DNA of 64,000 bases from Tritrichomonas foetus. Its lineage: Eukaryota; Parabasalia; Tritrichomonadida; Tritrichomonadidae. The notes beneath the pieces were generated by a model that was not told the origin of the DNA, searched no databases, and saw only the letters and a program-made list of their open reading frames with translations. Where the stretch lies: the NCBI GenBank assembly GCA_001839685.1, contig MLAK01000710.1, positions 1-64,000 of the forward strand. The letters run 5' to 3'. Made by a program: the position numbers and the translations under genes. Shown one piece after another: positions 9,315 through 19,908 of the stretch (position 1 is its first letter; each line of letters starts with the position of its first letter).

Positions 9315-10664
9315 TTACTTAGAAGAGGTCGAAATTGCTGCAGCAATTGCAAATCCAAACAACGGCGTAAACGGTGGCCTTACTTTTACAGTACAAATTC
9401 CATCGTATGTCTTAAAAATAGTAAATACCGCTTTTCTGTTTTCATCACGAATGACAAAATTCTTGGTACTCCTTACAATTGAATAAGGACCTAAATCAAG
9501 AGTCAAAGTTCCATCTTCATGCTTAGTTGGCATCACTGAGCACCATATTTTGACGCCAGGGACATCTTTTCCTCGAAAAGCAATTCTAGATAAATCATCT
9601 TCTTTTCCAGTCGGCGTATAAACATGATCAGGAATAGCAACACGAAATGTTCGTATATTTGCATCATCATCATCCATGTCGAAGAAGGAAAGGCCCATCA
9701 ATTGTGGAGAAGGTGCAGCATGCTGCTCGGCTTTCGCGTGTAAAGTAAAGCGAGTGCCAGATTGATGCCTTACAAGCATGCCTACGTAGTGCTGTGAGTT
9801 AAAATCAACTGGAGGCTTGGTGACAATGACATGAACTTTTCCATATTGCTTGATCTTAACAGACTCACAACGATAGACCAAAATGTCACGCTGAGTCATC
9901 TGAACGTATCTTTTCCATTGTGGGAGAAGCTTTCGCTGTTCATACACGATTTGGAACGTCTCTTCGTCATCTTGTGGAGGCGGTGGCTCATTTTTTACTG
10001 GATTTGTTGCATTCTGCTGTGGCTGGGCCTGCGGCTGCTGAGATTGAATCGGTTGGGAATTTTGATTTTGTATTGGTGAGCGTGGCGGAGATGGTGGAGG
10101 CGTTTCATTGTCAGGTTGAATATTTGGTGGCCTGCTTCCCCTTTGAGGGCGATGCTCTTCTTCTTGCGGTGATGAATCATTTTGAAAAGTCTGATTTTGC
10201 GAATTTGGAGTCGGTGAACTTTGAGCTGGAATTTTTCTTATCGGTCTTCTAACGCGATGAGGAGACGGGCTGGCTGGCGAATTTGCTTGAGAATTTGTAT
10301 CTGGTTTCGGAGGTGACGGTTTGGGGGCTGGCCTTGGATTTTTGGATGACCAGTCTGCTTCCGGCTTGACTTCATCAACTGAAGAACTATCGGACGATTC
10401 ATACGAACTATCGGTGATCAAATTAATTGAACCTGATCCCGTCGCTGCTGTTGTAATTATTGGTAATTCACTACTGTCGGATTCGCTGTATGAAGATAAA
10501 TCGAGAGAGAGATTTTGTCGACTTCGATTTGGTGTGGCGGTTTGGCCGCCTCTTACACTGCGGCTTCCTCTTTGAACTGAACCACCACGTGGTGTCGAAC
10601 CTCCACGTGATGCAGACGATCCCCCGCGTGGGCCTGGACGCCGATATCCTGCTCGATTACTCAT
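9315..10664 (-). CDS. tubby-like protein
   Basis: 449 residues, start ATG at 10664. Residues 1-~245 are disordered: an RGG/GPRGG Arg-Gly-rich start, Ser-rich acidic stretches, and Pro/Gln/Asn-rich segments. Residues ~255-449 match a tubby C-terminal barrel: a strand-rich start (FVQ/YVQMTQRDILVYRC), a middle FRVAIPDHVY strand, LGPYSIVRSTKNFVIRD (compare 'SVKNFQ' of tubby) and the buried terminal helix PLFGFAIAAAIS, like ALQAFAIALSSF. In animals tubby-like proteins bind phosphoinositides and carry membrane cargo to cilia with IFT-A. That role is inferred here. The RGG-rich N-terminus is unusual and could bind RNA. Confidence 0.7.
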   Translation of the reverse strand: MSNRAGYRRPGPRGGSSASRGGSTPRGGSVQRGSRSVRGGQTATPNRSRQNLSLDLSSYSESDSSELPIITTAATGSGSINLITDSSYESSDSSSVDEVKPEADWSSKNPRPAPKPSPPKPDTNSQANSPASPSPHRVRRPIRKIPAQSSPTPNSQNQTFQNDSSPQEEEHRPQRGSRPPNIQPDNETPPPSPPRSPIQNQNSQPIQSQQPQAQPQQNATNPVKNEPPPPQDDEETFQIVYEQRKLLPQWKRYVQMTQRDILVYRCESVKIKQYGKVHVIVTKPPVDFNSQHYVGMLVRHQSGTRFTLHAKAEQHAAPSPQLMGLSFFDMDDDDANIRTFRVAIPDHVYTPTGKEDDLSRIAFRGKDVPGVKIWCSVMPTKHEDGTLTLDLGPYSIVRSTKNFVIRDENRKAVFTIFKTYDGICTVKVRPPFTPLFGFAIAAAISTSSK

Positions 10665-11596
10665 TTTTCGTGTGCGTTTGTGAATCGATAGAAAATCACG
10701 TTTTTGGTCAAAACTAAAAAAAACAATACTTTATTTTGGTTAAGTCAAAATCAAAATTATATCTATAGAATATTCATAGATTTCATTCAAAAATTAAATG
10801 CCCAACAAATTTTGATCGATTCAGAAATTTTGCACATCAATAGTGGTGATGATATCATCTGTAATACTTAAATCCTAATCCATGATTGATTATGGAAATA
10901 CTATCTCCTTGCTGATGAGTCCTCAGAGCAACAGAAACATCGTTTTATTTGTTACAGCAATCTGAACTCAATATAATTTTATGTAAATTGTCATTATTCT
11001 GTGTTTATTCTATATATTAGAAAATAGATAATAAATGTTGAACTCAATTTTAATAAAATAAGCGCAACAACAAATCAATCTAAATCGTATTTTAATTCAT
11101 ATCCTATATTTTTCGGATTTATGATGAATATTCTCAAACTGGTAGTCGTAAAGAATCATTTCATTCATTTGTGCGTGGTATTTCCTATTTTCAAATGATC
11201 AGTTCTATCTTTCATCAAATGAAAAATCGATACTCAATTTTTCTTTGACAATAATTTTGGGCACTCACTAAAGTTCTCGTAAATCGAAAAATTGACCGTG
11301 AATATCTCCACAAGCAGCTATTGGTGGTAGCTATTTTTGAATATTGTTCTCGTGAAGAAGTTAGTCTGTGGATTTCTGGAAAACAATGGCGAGGTCACGT
11401 TCATTTGGTACTTGGGAGTTCATTAATGTTTGAATAATCTTGTTAATATCGCTTATCAGAGAAACATTGACTCTTTACTTTTGATGTAAGAGTTTTCAAT
11501 ACTTTATTTTTTTGATGAAAGACCATTGTAAAGTATTTAAATATAATTGAAACAGTCAAAACGGTTTTTGCCGGTTAGGTCGGCCTTTCTGCTCAG
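10665..11596. other. intergenic, divergent
   Basis: 932-bp spacer upstream of the ubiquitin fusion gene. It contains GTGATGA (10846), CTGATGA (10912) and CTGA (10962), which superficially recall box C/D or hammerhead cores, but no supporting stems. An AAACGGTTT motif lies near 11559, and GGCCTTT lies just before the ATG. Confidence 0.5.
11582..11588 (+). promoter_or_regulatory. GGCCTTT element
   Basis: GGCCTTT ends exactly 8 nt before the ATG at 11597. The uL3 gene has the same element at the same spacing. It contains CCTTT, which resembles the M5-type core promoter element described in Trichomonas vaginalis. Confidence 0.5.
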
Positions 11597-12049
11597 ATGC
11601 AAATCTTTGTTAAGACTCTGACTGGGAAGCACATTACGCTTGAGGTCGAGCCAACAGATCGCATTGAGGACGTCAAAGCTAAGATCCAGGACAAGGAAGG
11701 AATTCCCCCTGATCAACAGCGTTTGATATTTGCAGGAAAACAATTAGAGGATGGAAACACCCTCCAAGACTACTCAATTCAAAAAGATTCGACCCTTCAT
11801 CTTGTGCTTCGTCTTCGTGGTGGTAAAAAGAAGAAGAGGAAGAAGAAGGCCTTCACAACCAAAAAGAGAGTCCCACACACACGCAAGAAGGAGAAGCTAA
11901 AGCTNCTCAAANTNTTCAAGATNAANAAGGANGGATCAGTTGAACCACAACGCAAAGAATGCGAAAGCTGCCAAGGATGCTTCATGGCCAAACATAAGGA
12001 TGGTCGTCAGTACTGCGGCTGCTGCCACGCCACTATTTTGAAGAAATAA
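11597..12049 (+). CDS. RPS27A: ubiquitin-ribosomal protein eS31 (S27a) fusion
   Basis: 150 residues. Residues 1-76 are ubiquitin ending in RLRGG, the cleavage site for deubiquitinases. All seven lysines (6, 11, 27, 29, 33, 48, 63) and the L8/I44/V70 patch are kept. Residues 77-150 are eS31: a Lys-rich linker ([22 protein letters not shown]) then a Cys-rich zinc module ([22 protein letters not shown]). The ubiquitin moiety differs from the animal form at about eight positions (T12H, S19T, T22R, N25D, R54N, S57Q, N60S, E64D), which is many for this protein. Six N bases lie at 11905-11932. The stop is TAA followed by A. Confidence 0.96.
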   Translation: MQIFVKTLTGKHITLEVEPTDRIEDVKAKIQDKEGIPPDQQRLIFAGKQLEDGNTLQDYSIQKDSTLHLVLRLRGGKKKKRKKKAFTTKKRVPHTRKKEKLKXLKXFKXXKXGSVEPQRKECESCQGCFMAKHKDGRQYCGCCHATILKK

Positions 12050-13039
12050 ACTATTTGTCCTTAACAATTCTCAATAATTCCTAGTTTTCTCCATTTCTAT
12101 TATTTTTCATATTTTGAAGGTTTTATGCTTTTTGAAATATCAAGTTCGAACTTTTGATGGTTTTACTTTTTGCATGTTAAAGTTTTTGAAATAGCATTTT
12201 GCTTTTTGGAACAGTTTCATGTTAATGTTCTCTGTTTTTTGACTGAAATGGCAGAATACAAACTCGATGTTTCATATTTTCATGAAAATATTTCAAAAAA
12301 AACTTTGACATGCAAAAAAAACTGATTTTTTAGGAACTAAAACAGAGGAAAAGTAATCAGTGAGAATCATGAGAAGAAAAAAGTTTTTCATATCGAATTT
12401 CTTGAGTGTTCATTTGATTTATTAAATAGGTTCTAAAAATAGAGTTAATTTCATCCTTCTTATATCATGCAAAATAATGAACATACATTGCATTAACTAT
12501 CGAATTAACATTCCCAAACAAAGTTGATTATTCGAGTAATATTGAAAAGAATTTACACTATATTGAGCAAATATTTTTACAATCAAATCATGATAAATAT
12601 TCGTATAGGAAATTGCATCATATGTGTGGAACCATAAAAACGGAAATAATTACTAAGAGATGGAACTTATTTATTTATCAAATCATGAAACTCATTCATT
12701 GACACCAAACAAAAAAAACTTTTAAAGGATTTATTCACCTGATTGTTGTTCAAATTTATTTTTTTAGATGCTTCATGCATGCATGAATTGTTATGAAATA
12801 TCATTTTTATGGAAAATGAATTATTTCATGAAATATCTTCGATATTGCATTGCATTACATTTCTTATGTATGATACTAATAAAATATCAAGAGTCAAAAC
12901 TTTATAGGTCTAGTTAATACTTTATATTCATGATTCACCCATTGTGATGAAATTTATATTATTTTATATATATATAAAAATATTGATAAAAAATTACCAT
13001 GGAATTATGATTGCACATTAAAATCATTTTATTTTGAGA
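12050..13039. other. intergenic, convergent
   Basis: 990 bp, very A+T-rich. It has a GCATGCATG palindrome near 12776 and a TATATATATATA run near 12968. No gene or RNA signature found. Confidence 0.6.
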
Positions 13040-13456
13040 TCAATCATCAACATATGAACACAATGCAAGAAGAAGCCATACTGATCCTGATATAATACAA
13101 AGTGAACCTGAAGCAATCCCCAAATCACCACAAAGTCCTAAAACAGCAACACCACTTACTATATAAACAATTGGTTTGACAATACTTGTATCAATAGCTT
13201 GCATTCCTTTTATATCAAATAATAATAAAAATTCTGCAATTGCATAAAGAAACGAAATGATCCCAAAACCAAGAGAAGAAAAATTATAATAAAACAAAGC
13301 ATTACAGCTTTTCAGAGGCGGGCATTTGGTCATAATTCTCCATGGATATCTGTATTGGTTGAGAAAAATGAAATAAGATGTTCCAGCAAGAACAAGTGAA
13401 CAAAAAGTGAGTATATGTAGCACTTTCAAAAATGTACCCGAAACAACAAGGACCAT
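13040..13456 (-). CDS. COPI-associated/TVP15-like membrane protein
   Basis: 138 residues, mostly hydrophobic, with about four membrane segments (residues ~8-30, 55-77, 92-108, 112-133) and an acidic end (YVDD). The order of features resembles the COPI_assoc family of Golgi tetraspanners (Tvp15-like, ~140 residues): an N-terminal helix, then FGIISFLYAIAEFLLLF, then KPIVYIVSGVAVLGLCG and a last helix. The loop between TM1 and TM2 carries CPPLKSC, a possible disulfide pair. Start ATG at 13456. The assignment is by pattern only; it could be another small tetraspan family. Confidence 0.5.
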   Translation of the reverse strand: MVLVVSGTFLKVLHILTFCSLVLAGTSYFIFLNQYRYPWRIMTKCPPLKSCNALFYYNFSSLGFGIISFLYAIAEFLLLFDIKGMQAIDTSIVKPIVYIVSGVAVLGLCGDLGIASGSLCIISGSVWLLLALCSYVDD

Positions 13457-14375
13457 TGTACAATTATGAAATCATTTCATTTGATAAAATTTTTTTAATA
13501 AAATTCACTGATTCCAATAGAATTGTAATTTTTTTTCAAATCACTCAATATATGGAAGGTTATTCAAATTGTTAATTTAATTCTGTTTTCACTAATTTTC
13601 AATGATACAATTTGATGTATTTATTTCAATGATCTAATTTGATGTGTTTATTTCATCTCACAAAAAGTCCAGCCAGCGAAATGAAACATCAATTTCTGCA
13701 AAAAACATGATAGTAGGGCTGCAACAAAAAATAGCTTTGATCTCTATCTCAATCTATAATGAACAATCATACTTTTTCCGAAAAATATATATATAAACCA
13801 AATATTATGTTTAATTTCCCTTTACATTAGCAGTCCACCTGCCATATCATACTAATTTGATGAAACGAGATTTCTCTAAACCATATATATAGATAAATTG
13901 ATGAGAATATTCTCATAATATACTTGAAATGAGATCTTTTTGTTGTAAAGTTTCGTCAGATTTCTTATTGATAAATCACAACAAGGAATGAATACTAATG
14001 AACAGTTCATATTAACATCATTTATTTGGTTAATTTTTTTCCATATTGTTATCTAGTTTATCAGACAACTTAAAATCTGAGTTATCATGAATTTATATTC
14101 CAGATTTTGTGATTAATGACTACATTTCATATTGTAGTCATTGAGAAGGCTCCGTTTAATATGAGAAAATGGAGAGGAGTAAAATTCCAGAATGGAACGT
14201 GAGTCAGTTATATTTTTGGTGAGTTCTTGAGATCGACCGGAGGGAGGTCGCATGATGTTTTTTTTCTAAAACAAAATCATTCTTGAAACAAAATCATTAA
14301 ATCCTTCCAAGACAGCTAGCTAAAAAAACACGAAAATTGAAAAATAACAAATTTGTATCGATTTTTTGCATTTAT
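13457..14375. other. intergenic with a 2 x 27 bp repeat
   Basis: A+T-rich spacer. Apart from the tandem repeat at 13600-13653, nothing is recognised. Confidence 0.6.
13600..13653. repeat. two-copy 27-bp tandem repeat
   Basis: CAATGATACAATTTGATGTA and its following TTTATT-type tail recur directly, with a few substitutions (CAATGATCTAATTTGATGTG...). Confidence 0.8.
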
Positions 14376-15512
14376 TTATTTTCCAGGTTCAGTTCTGTGC
14401 CTTTTTGTCACATTCGCTCTATTGATTGGATAGTTGAGGTCACATGACTCTGGCACCTTTATCTTGAGCGTCCGCTTGACTGCCGCGTTCCACATTGTGG
14501 CTTCATCCTCAACGAGACCGGCTGGTTTATCACAATCGAAGTTTGATCGGGCAACTTTAATTGGAGCAGTTCCATAGAAGTATTGACCAACATTTTGTGT
14601 GAAAATAACATTATCAAGTTTGAGAGTACTAGTTAATCTCATTATAACTCCATATTTTGTTGCTGTATTCTGATTAACGAAGCAGAAATTAACTTTAATT
14701 GATGCTCTGTATGTTCCTAGTGCGCAAATACCAAAAACACTTTTTCCGGTGTTATTCTTGAGAAGTGTGTAGCCTGCTCTTCCGTATGACGCAAATCCAA
14801 TTGCACCACCTGCATAGCCACCTGGCACATCATTGTTTGTGATGTTACTGGAAATAACCTCGCAGCGCCCATGATCAAGGCTGAACAAAGAATGGCCCTT
14901 TAAGTTAGTTTTATCCCCATTATTCACAAAAAGAGAATACTTGATACTGTTTAGACCTTCTTCACTCGATACTACTTGAAAAGTTTTTGAGTTGCCAATC
15001 GCATTATTTTTGACAACACAGCATGAAGAAATTTCTGACTTTGAACCTGTGAAAACTAGGACGCCGCCTGAAACTTGATGTGTGAGTCCTTCAATGTATT
15101 CAGATCCGCCGCAGTAGCAATCTGCAAATTGTGTATTGGCAATATGAAGGGTATGAAGCTGTGAAATTGCGCAGAAAGCAGCGCCAGCGCCTTTGTCGTA
15201 TGAAATCGAAGAAAATCTGCAACCAGTAATGACTAAAGAAAAGACTTCGTGATAATTTTGATGTTCCGAGAATTCTTTCATTTTGATTTCGTCTTGTCTG
15301 GCAACTTGCGAAACTGCATTAGAAAATGTTGATTGGCTCAAAAGCAAGTTGAATGTTTGGCTTTGCGTATAAAAAATAGGATTGATGAAATGTTGAATTG
15401 TAAGTCTGTCAAAATTTATTCGGCGAGTCAGCGGGCTGTGAGTAAGCGAAAGGAGAGGAGAGTTTGCAAGCGCAGCATGCTGAACAAGTAAAGCAACAGT
15501 GATATTCAGCAT
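14376..15512 (-). CDS. secreted beta-helix-like (Pmp-like) protein
   Basis: 378 residues, start ATG at 15512. The N-terminus (MLNITVALLVQHAALANS) looks like a signal peptide. The body has the spaced Asn/Gly/Cys rungs of a right-handed beta-helix: ITGCRFSSISYDKGAGAAF, ANTQFADCYCGG, GGVLVFTGSKSEISSC, SSNITNNDVPGGYAGGAIGF and VNFCFVNQNTATKYGVI. The GGAI/GGVL plus N-x-T/S pattern resembles polymorphic-membrane-protein-like (Pmp-like) surface families abundant in trichomonads. No membrane anchor is seen at the C-terminus, so it is secreted or truncated. Function unknown; adhesion or surface coat is a guess. Confidence 0.6.
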   Translation of the reverse strand: MLNITVALLVQHAALANSPLLSLTHSPLTRRINFDRLTIQHFINPIFYTQSQTFNLLLSQSTFSNAVSQVARQDEIKMKEFSEHQNYHEVFSLVITGCRFSSISYDKGAGAAFCAISQLHTLHIANTQFADCYCGGSEYIEGLTHQVSGGVLVFTGSKSEISSCCVVKNNAIGNSKTFQVVSSEEGLNSIKYSLFVNNGDKTNLKGHSLFSLDHGRCEVISSNITNNDVPGGYAGGAIGFASYGRAGYTLLKNNTGKSVFGICALGTYRASIKVNFCFVNQNTATKYGVIMRLTSTLKLDNVIFTQNVGQYFYGTAPIKVARSNFDCDKPAGLVEDEATMWNAAVKRTLKIKVPESCDLNYPINRANVTKRHRTEPGK

Positions 15513-15913
15513 TTTGACTGGAATTTCCAGTTTTCACTCCTTTGACCAAAAAAAATTTTCAGTATCATTCATTTTTAGAAAATGGTTTCTTTGAAATCAT
15601 GGAAAACTTGATCGACATCTATTCAATAAAAACTGTCATGTACGATAGAAATGGCATTTCCACATTTTAGCATAATAACTGAAACTCCGCAATCAAGATA
15701 ATTTATTAAATATTCAATATTTTTCATTAAAATATCATATAAATTATTTTTAATTAAATCAGAAAGAATTTCATTAATTTGCGAATAGTCTTCTTATTTG
15801 AAAAATGCTTCAATATGTCCGCACATCAGAAAAAACAGTTTTACTCAGATAAGTATTGCAAATAATACTAATAATTCTAATAAGAAAGGCAAAAAGTGTA
15901 TAATATATAATAT
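15513..15913. other. intergenic
   Basis: Spacer between two genes on the minus strand. AT-rich, no feature seen. Confidence 0.6.
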
Positions 15914-17257
15914 TTAATCTACATTTTCAACAAGTTGGACTAAAATAGTAATTCCATTACGTACTTTATCTGCAATAGCAGGTGCTTCTTCAATTCTCAG
16001 CTCCGCAGTATCAATTAAAAGTTGGAAATCTAAAGTTTCAGATTTTGACAGATTCTCAATAATCACTGCTTTTGCTTCATTTGGCAAATAAGCCAATAAA
16101 ATAAGCAAACAACAAGAACATAATTGAAAAGTATCCATTGAATCTGCATCATCATCAGTCACGTTTTCAAAGACAAATTCTGAAAGTTTTATGAGTTTCG
16201 AAATTTTTTCGTATTCATTTTCAATAAATTTCTTTAAAACCCGCTTAAATGAAAGTGAATTGTCGGGAAGCATTGTTAAAAGTGCATCAAGGATTCCAAT
16301 AATTCTAGTACTCAACTTTTTTGACGTTAATGTTGCTGGATCATTTAATGCCCTAAATAATTTTTTAATTCCGCCGAATTCAATAAATTGTTCACAACAA
16401 GGGGTAGAAGCAGCCAAAGCAGATTCCAACGATTTAATTGCAAGCATTGCTGTTTTAGAGTGAGATGACCAACCATTTAAAAGAATTTCTATTCCACGTA
16501 ATTCAACTAACATTTCATTTCCTTTTTCATCTATTGCAAAAAGCGTTACTGCATTAAAGCCATTATGTGCAGCTTCATCTTCACTTGCGCTTTTTGGATT
16601 TCTTTCATTTGCAACAAACCTTAATAAAAGATGAAGTAATTCCGAATCAGATTCCCCAATAAACTGCGGATAAATTTGAAGTAATATCGCAAGTGTTTCT
16701 GTTGCTGCCAAAACATTTTCATCAAAATCATCACGTTTGAATTGTCTTTTCACTAGTTCTAAGAGTTCTGTGTTTTTGAGAATTGTGTCAGCAAAACCTT
16801 GTGCATCTTCACATCCATCTAAAATAACCGCTATCAAATTGAATGTATTGTATAGAAATTGCGCGTCGGTTTGAATATTCACCTCGTCGAGAGGAAGGCA
16901 TCCGGCAATGGCTGTAACTAAGTAGTCGCTACGTCTGATGATGTCGATCGTTGTTGAGTCCTCGCAAATGTCTGTGAGCAAAGAAATGAAGCTTGACGAT
17001 ATTTCTGTATTTGGAGTCGAAACGAGAAATGAAAATTGACTGTTGAGTGATGAATCAAAAAGTATATCTGAAAAGTGATCGATTCCTTCGTATTTTTTCA
17101 GGGTTTCTAAATTATCGACGATATTTTTATAAAACTTGAAACGTAAATCTTCGTCTTCGTCACTGAGTTTTTTTATTTTGGATATATCGGATGAGATGGC
17201 ATCACATACTTTGATAGCATCCTCCTTGGTGGGGAGTGGAGCTTCATTCTCATCCAT
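15914..17257 (-). CDS. CTNNBL1-like (beta-catenin-like 1) armadillo protein
   Basis: 447 residues, start ATG at 17257; human CTNNBL1 is ~563. Armadillo/HEAT-like helices occupy the whole chain. Matching landmarks in order: a LRFKFYKN...NLETL segment, SFISLLTDICEDST (compare 'VVDLLQELTDIDT'), FNLIAVILDGCED, ATETLAILLQIYP ('SEVLAILLQ'), LRGIEILLNGWS ('LDGIDVLLQQLS'), FIEFGGIKKLFRALN and FIENEYEKISKLIKLSEF ('FTENDSEKVDRLMELHF'). In other eukaryotes the protein associates with the Prp19 complex of the spliceosome and acts as an NLS-binding protein. It is shorter at the N-terminus, missing the basic NLS region. Confidence 0.72.
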   Translation of the reverse strand: MDENEAPLPTKEDAIKVCDAISSDISKIKKLSDEDEDLRFKFYKNIVDNLETLKKYEGIDHFSDILFDSSLNSQFSFLVSTPNTEISSSFISLLTDICEDSTTIDIIRRSDYLVTAIAGCLPLDEVNIQTDAQFLYNTFNLIAVILDGCEDAQGFADTILKNTELLELVKRQFKRDDFDENVLAATETLAILLQIYPQFIGESDSELLHLLLRFVANERNPKSASEDEAAHNGFNAVTLFAIDEKGNEMLVELRGIEILLNGWSSHSKTAMLAIKSLESALAASTPCCEQFIEFGGIKKLFRALNDPATLTSKKLSTRIIGILDALLTMLPDNSLSFKRVLKKFIENEYEKISKLIKLSEFVFENVTDDDADSMDTFQLCSCCLLILLAYLPNEAKAVIIENLSKSETLDFQLLIDTAELRIEEAPAIADKVRNGITILVQLVENVD

Positions 17258-17348
17258 TTCTATTTTAACCTTGGAAGGTTAAAAATATCTTTTTAATTGG
17301 CCTTGAATGACACAATGATATCCTTTGAAAAAGTCAAATTCCAAAAAA

Positions 17349-17420
17349 TACCCTTGATGGGGATCGAACCCATACCATAAGATTCGTAGTCTTAGATGCT
17401 ATCCATTACACTACAAGGGC
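17349..17420 (-). tRNA. tRNA-Arg (anticodon ACG)
   Basis: The 72-nt cloverleaf folds cleanly. The acceptor GCCCTTG pairs with CAAGGGT (one G-U), the anticodon stem is TAAGA/TCTTA around loop CTACGAA (anticodon ACG), and the T arm is ATGGG-TTCGATC-CCCAT. The discriminator is A, and there is no encoded CCA and no intron. The B box is GGTTCGATCC. Its body is nearly identical to the tRNA at 20285, which carries a different anticodon. Confidence 0.95.
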
Positions 17421-17667
17421 TTTGTGAAATATCACCCTTTGGTGATATTTTCAATGTTATTATATCAACTTTTGTTTTAAATTCCATTCATTTCATTTCA
17501 TATTTTTTTTATTCATGAACCAAATCACATGATATATATAGATATTGATTTTAGTACAAAGTATTCCTTTTTGTGAATATCTAATATTCTCTAAAACTCA
17601 AAGAAAAATATATGAATAATATACAATTTAATCAAACATTAATATTCAATGGTAAAATAATATTGAA

Positions 17668-19908
17668 TCAAATCATTTCATCTCCTCTCAGAATTTTGGT
17701 TTGCATTTTAACTAAGCCACCTCGAATAGCTTCTGTTAAAAAGTTACCATTTGGTGTCATATCTTCATTGATTCTGGATGCTGCTTTTGTATATTGGGGT
17801 GTTAATGGGATTGAGTCCTTTACAATAACCACTTTCTTCTTAGTCTTCATGATTTCTCTTTCAAGTGCGAGTAATTCTCGTGTTCTTTCTTTTAATGAAG
17901 CTTGTGTAACAGAAAGTTCATGACTCAAATCATCAATGTGATGTTTGAGATCTTCATTTTCTTGTTGAATGTCTTCAGCATGTTGCGAATGCTGTTCTGA
18001 TAAAGCTTGACATTTTCTAGCTTCTGATTCTGCACTTTGTAGTTTTTGTGTAAGTTCTTGATTAGCTTTTGTTAAAATACCAGTTTGTGCTGCAACTTGT
18101 CGATATTTATTGATAATGATTTGAACTTTTTGTGTCAAAGTAGCTAATTTTGATGGTGCATTTCGAGATTTACTTGGAGCATAATCTAGAATTGCACTTT
18201 TATCGACAGGATCTTCTTTCTTAAACAGAACCCACCTTTTTGTAATAACTGTTAATAATATAATACTTCTGAATGAAACATAAATTCCTTCTTCTTGATT
18301 TACATCATCTGCATTGTCTTTAGTTGTCTGTGATTTACTATTTGGAGTGTCTTTTTGTTCTTGAAGTTCAGTGATCACTTTATGAAGACGCTCAATCTCA
18401 GAAACATTTTCAAAGTAGAACTTATTCATTCTTCGAACTAAAGCATGCCTAAAGAGATTGAAATTCTTATATGGATCATTTGGTTCTTTTACCATAATTT
18501 GTGGATCATTTCTAGTATCATCAGAATATAATTCTGAAGGATTTGAAACGCTCTGTATTTGGCTTAAAGTTTCCATATTTTGCATTAAATCACTATGAAT
18601 CTTTTTATTATGTTTCTTGAGTTTTGATAATTTAGCTTGCATTGTAGATATCATTTTTTCTTGTGCGTTGACTAAAGAAAACTTTTCTTCAATACAACCT
18701 AAGCAATCTGTCCAGTCAAATGCTAAAGCTGTTCCACCCCAATGCTTAATCATTAAATTCTTCAATTCTTCAACTTTGGCAGACGAATCTGATTCGACTG
18801 AAGAGATACTACTTTGTAAATGCTCAATTGTTTTTTGCATTTCAACAACAGTAGATTCTAATTTTTCTTTCCTTTTTCGAATTTTTTCTGCTTTCACAAG
18901 TTGAGCTTCAAGTTCATCTTTTTCATTTTTCACATGATCTAATTCGACAACAATTTTTTCTTTTCCATTTTTGGTTTCATTGATTTCATTTTGGAGTTTT
19001 CGATTATTACTTTGAAGACTTTGTAGTTGTTCTTGTAATTTATGAGCAATAGCATCATGTGATTTCTTCATTTTAACAATTTTCCTTTCTGCTGCTTTTT
19101 TAGCTTTCGTTTCATTATCCAATAAATTCGAAATTCTGATAATTTCCGATTGTTGATTTATATATTTCTTCTTTTGTTCTTCTAGTTCATCTTTAGCATG
19201 AGTTTCTATTTTCTTATGAGCTATATTCGTTTTTTCTTGTTGAACACGACTGTGATTCAAAAGTGCGGCTTTTTGCCTTTTGCTTTCAATTAATTTACTT
19301 TTTTCTTGTTTCATAGAATTATTTTCTGCTTCTAATTTTGCTATATGCTTTAATGATTTTGCAACTGCTTCTTTGGCCTGTTTGGCTTCACTTGATGCTT
19401 TTTGTAGCTCTTCTGATAATTTTCGAATGTTTTTACTTTTTTCTTCATTCTCACATTTTAATTCCTCTAATTGTGTCTTTAATAAGGAAGATGAAGAATC
19501 AATATTGACTTCATCATTTCGCTCAGTACCATTTGTAATTCGAGCCAGAGCTTTGTATTTTAATTTCCATTTATTTTCTTTGGCTTTTTGACTGTCGTTG
19601 TTTTCTGGAAGGCAAATTTCTGGTAGAGTTCGTTTCATTTCTTTTGCTAATTGCATTTTTAATCGATTATTTTCGTCTTCAAGCGTTTTAAAAGTTTCTT
19701 CAATTTCATCGAATTTAAGTTTTACTTCTGATTCTCTCATCTCGAGTAATTGTTCTGCCATTTCTGCCCGTTTTTTCATTTGTTCGAAATCTGTTTTATA
19801 AATCATTAAATTTTTGACCTGTTCTTGGAGAAGTTTAATAACATGACATCGGTCATCCCATTGAATCTCATTCTCATCTTGGAACTGGTTCGCTGAAAAA
19901 AAACTCAT
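17668..19908 (-). CDS. long coiled-coil protein
   Basis: 746 residues, start ATG at 19908. Nearly the whole chain is heptad-rich coiled coil: residues ~15-110, 140-470 and 610-700, with many K, E, Q and L. A non-coiled insert around residues ~490-600 holds a hydrophobic patch (FRSIILLTVITKRWVLF) and short acidic stretches. The C-terminal ~45 residues are basic and non-coiled (SRINEDMTPNGNFLTEAIRG). No catalytic domain is visible. Such proteins in flagellates are commonly centrosomal, axonemal or Golgi matrix proteins, but nothing here decides which. The gene lies between two tRNA-Arg genes. Confidence 0.85.
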   Translation of the reverse strand: MSFFSANQFQDENEIQWDDRCHVIKLLQEQVKNLMIYKTDFEQMKKRAEMAEQLLEMRESEVKLKFDEIEETFKTLEDENNRLKMQLAKEMKRTLPEICLPENNDSQKAKENKWKLKYKALARITNGTERNDEVNIDSSSSLLKTQLEELKCENEEKSKNIRKLSEELQKASSEAKQAKEAVAKSLKHIAKLEAENNSMKQEKSKLIESKRQKAALLNHSRVQQEKTNIAHKKIETHAKDELEEQKKKYINQQSEIIRISNLLDNETKAKKAAERKIVKMKKSHDAIAHKLQEQLQSLQSNNRKLQNEINETKNGKEKIVVELDHVKNEKDELEAQLVKAEKIRKRKEKLESTVVEMQKTIEHLQSSISSVESDSSAKVEELKNLMIKHWGGTALAFDWTDCLGCIEEKFSLVNAQEKMISTMQAKLSKLKKHNKKIHSDLMQNMETLSQIQSVSNPSELYSDDTRNDPQIMVKEPNDPYKNFNLFRHALVRRMNKFYFENVSEIERLHKVITELQEQKDTPNSKSQTTKDNADDVNQEEGIYVSFRSIILLTVITKRWVLFKKEDPVDKSAILDYAPSKSRNAPSKLATLTQKVQIIINKYRQVAAQTGILTKANQELTQKLQSAESEARKCQALSEQHSQHAEDIQQENEDLKHHIDDLSHELSVTQASLKERTRELLALEREIMKTKKKVVIVKDSIPLTPQYTKAASRINEDMTPNGNFLTEAIRGGLVKMQTKILRGDEMI

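Noticed and set aside
10846..10965. Hammerhead-like CTGATGAGTCC ... GAAAC and box C/D-like GTGATGA/CTGA
   Set aside because: The GTCC after CTGATGA has no GGAC partner before GAAAC, and no stems I/III or terminal snoRNA stem can be drawn.
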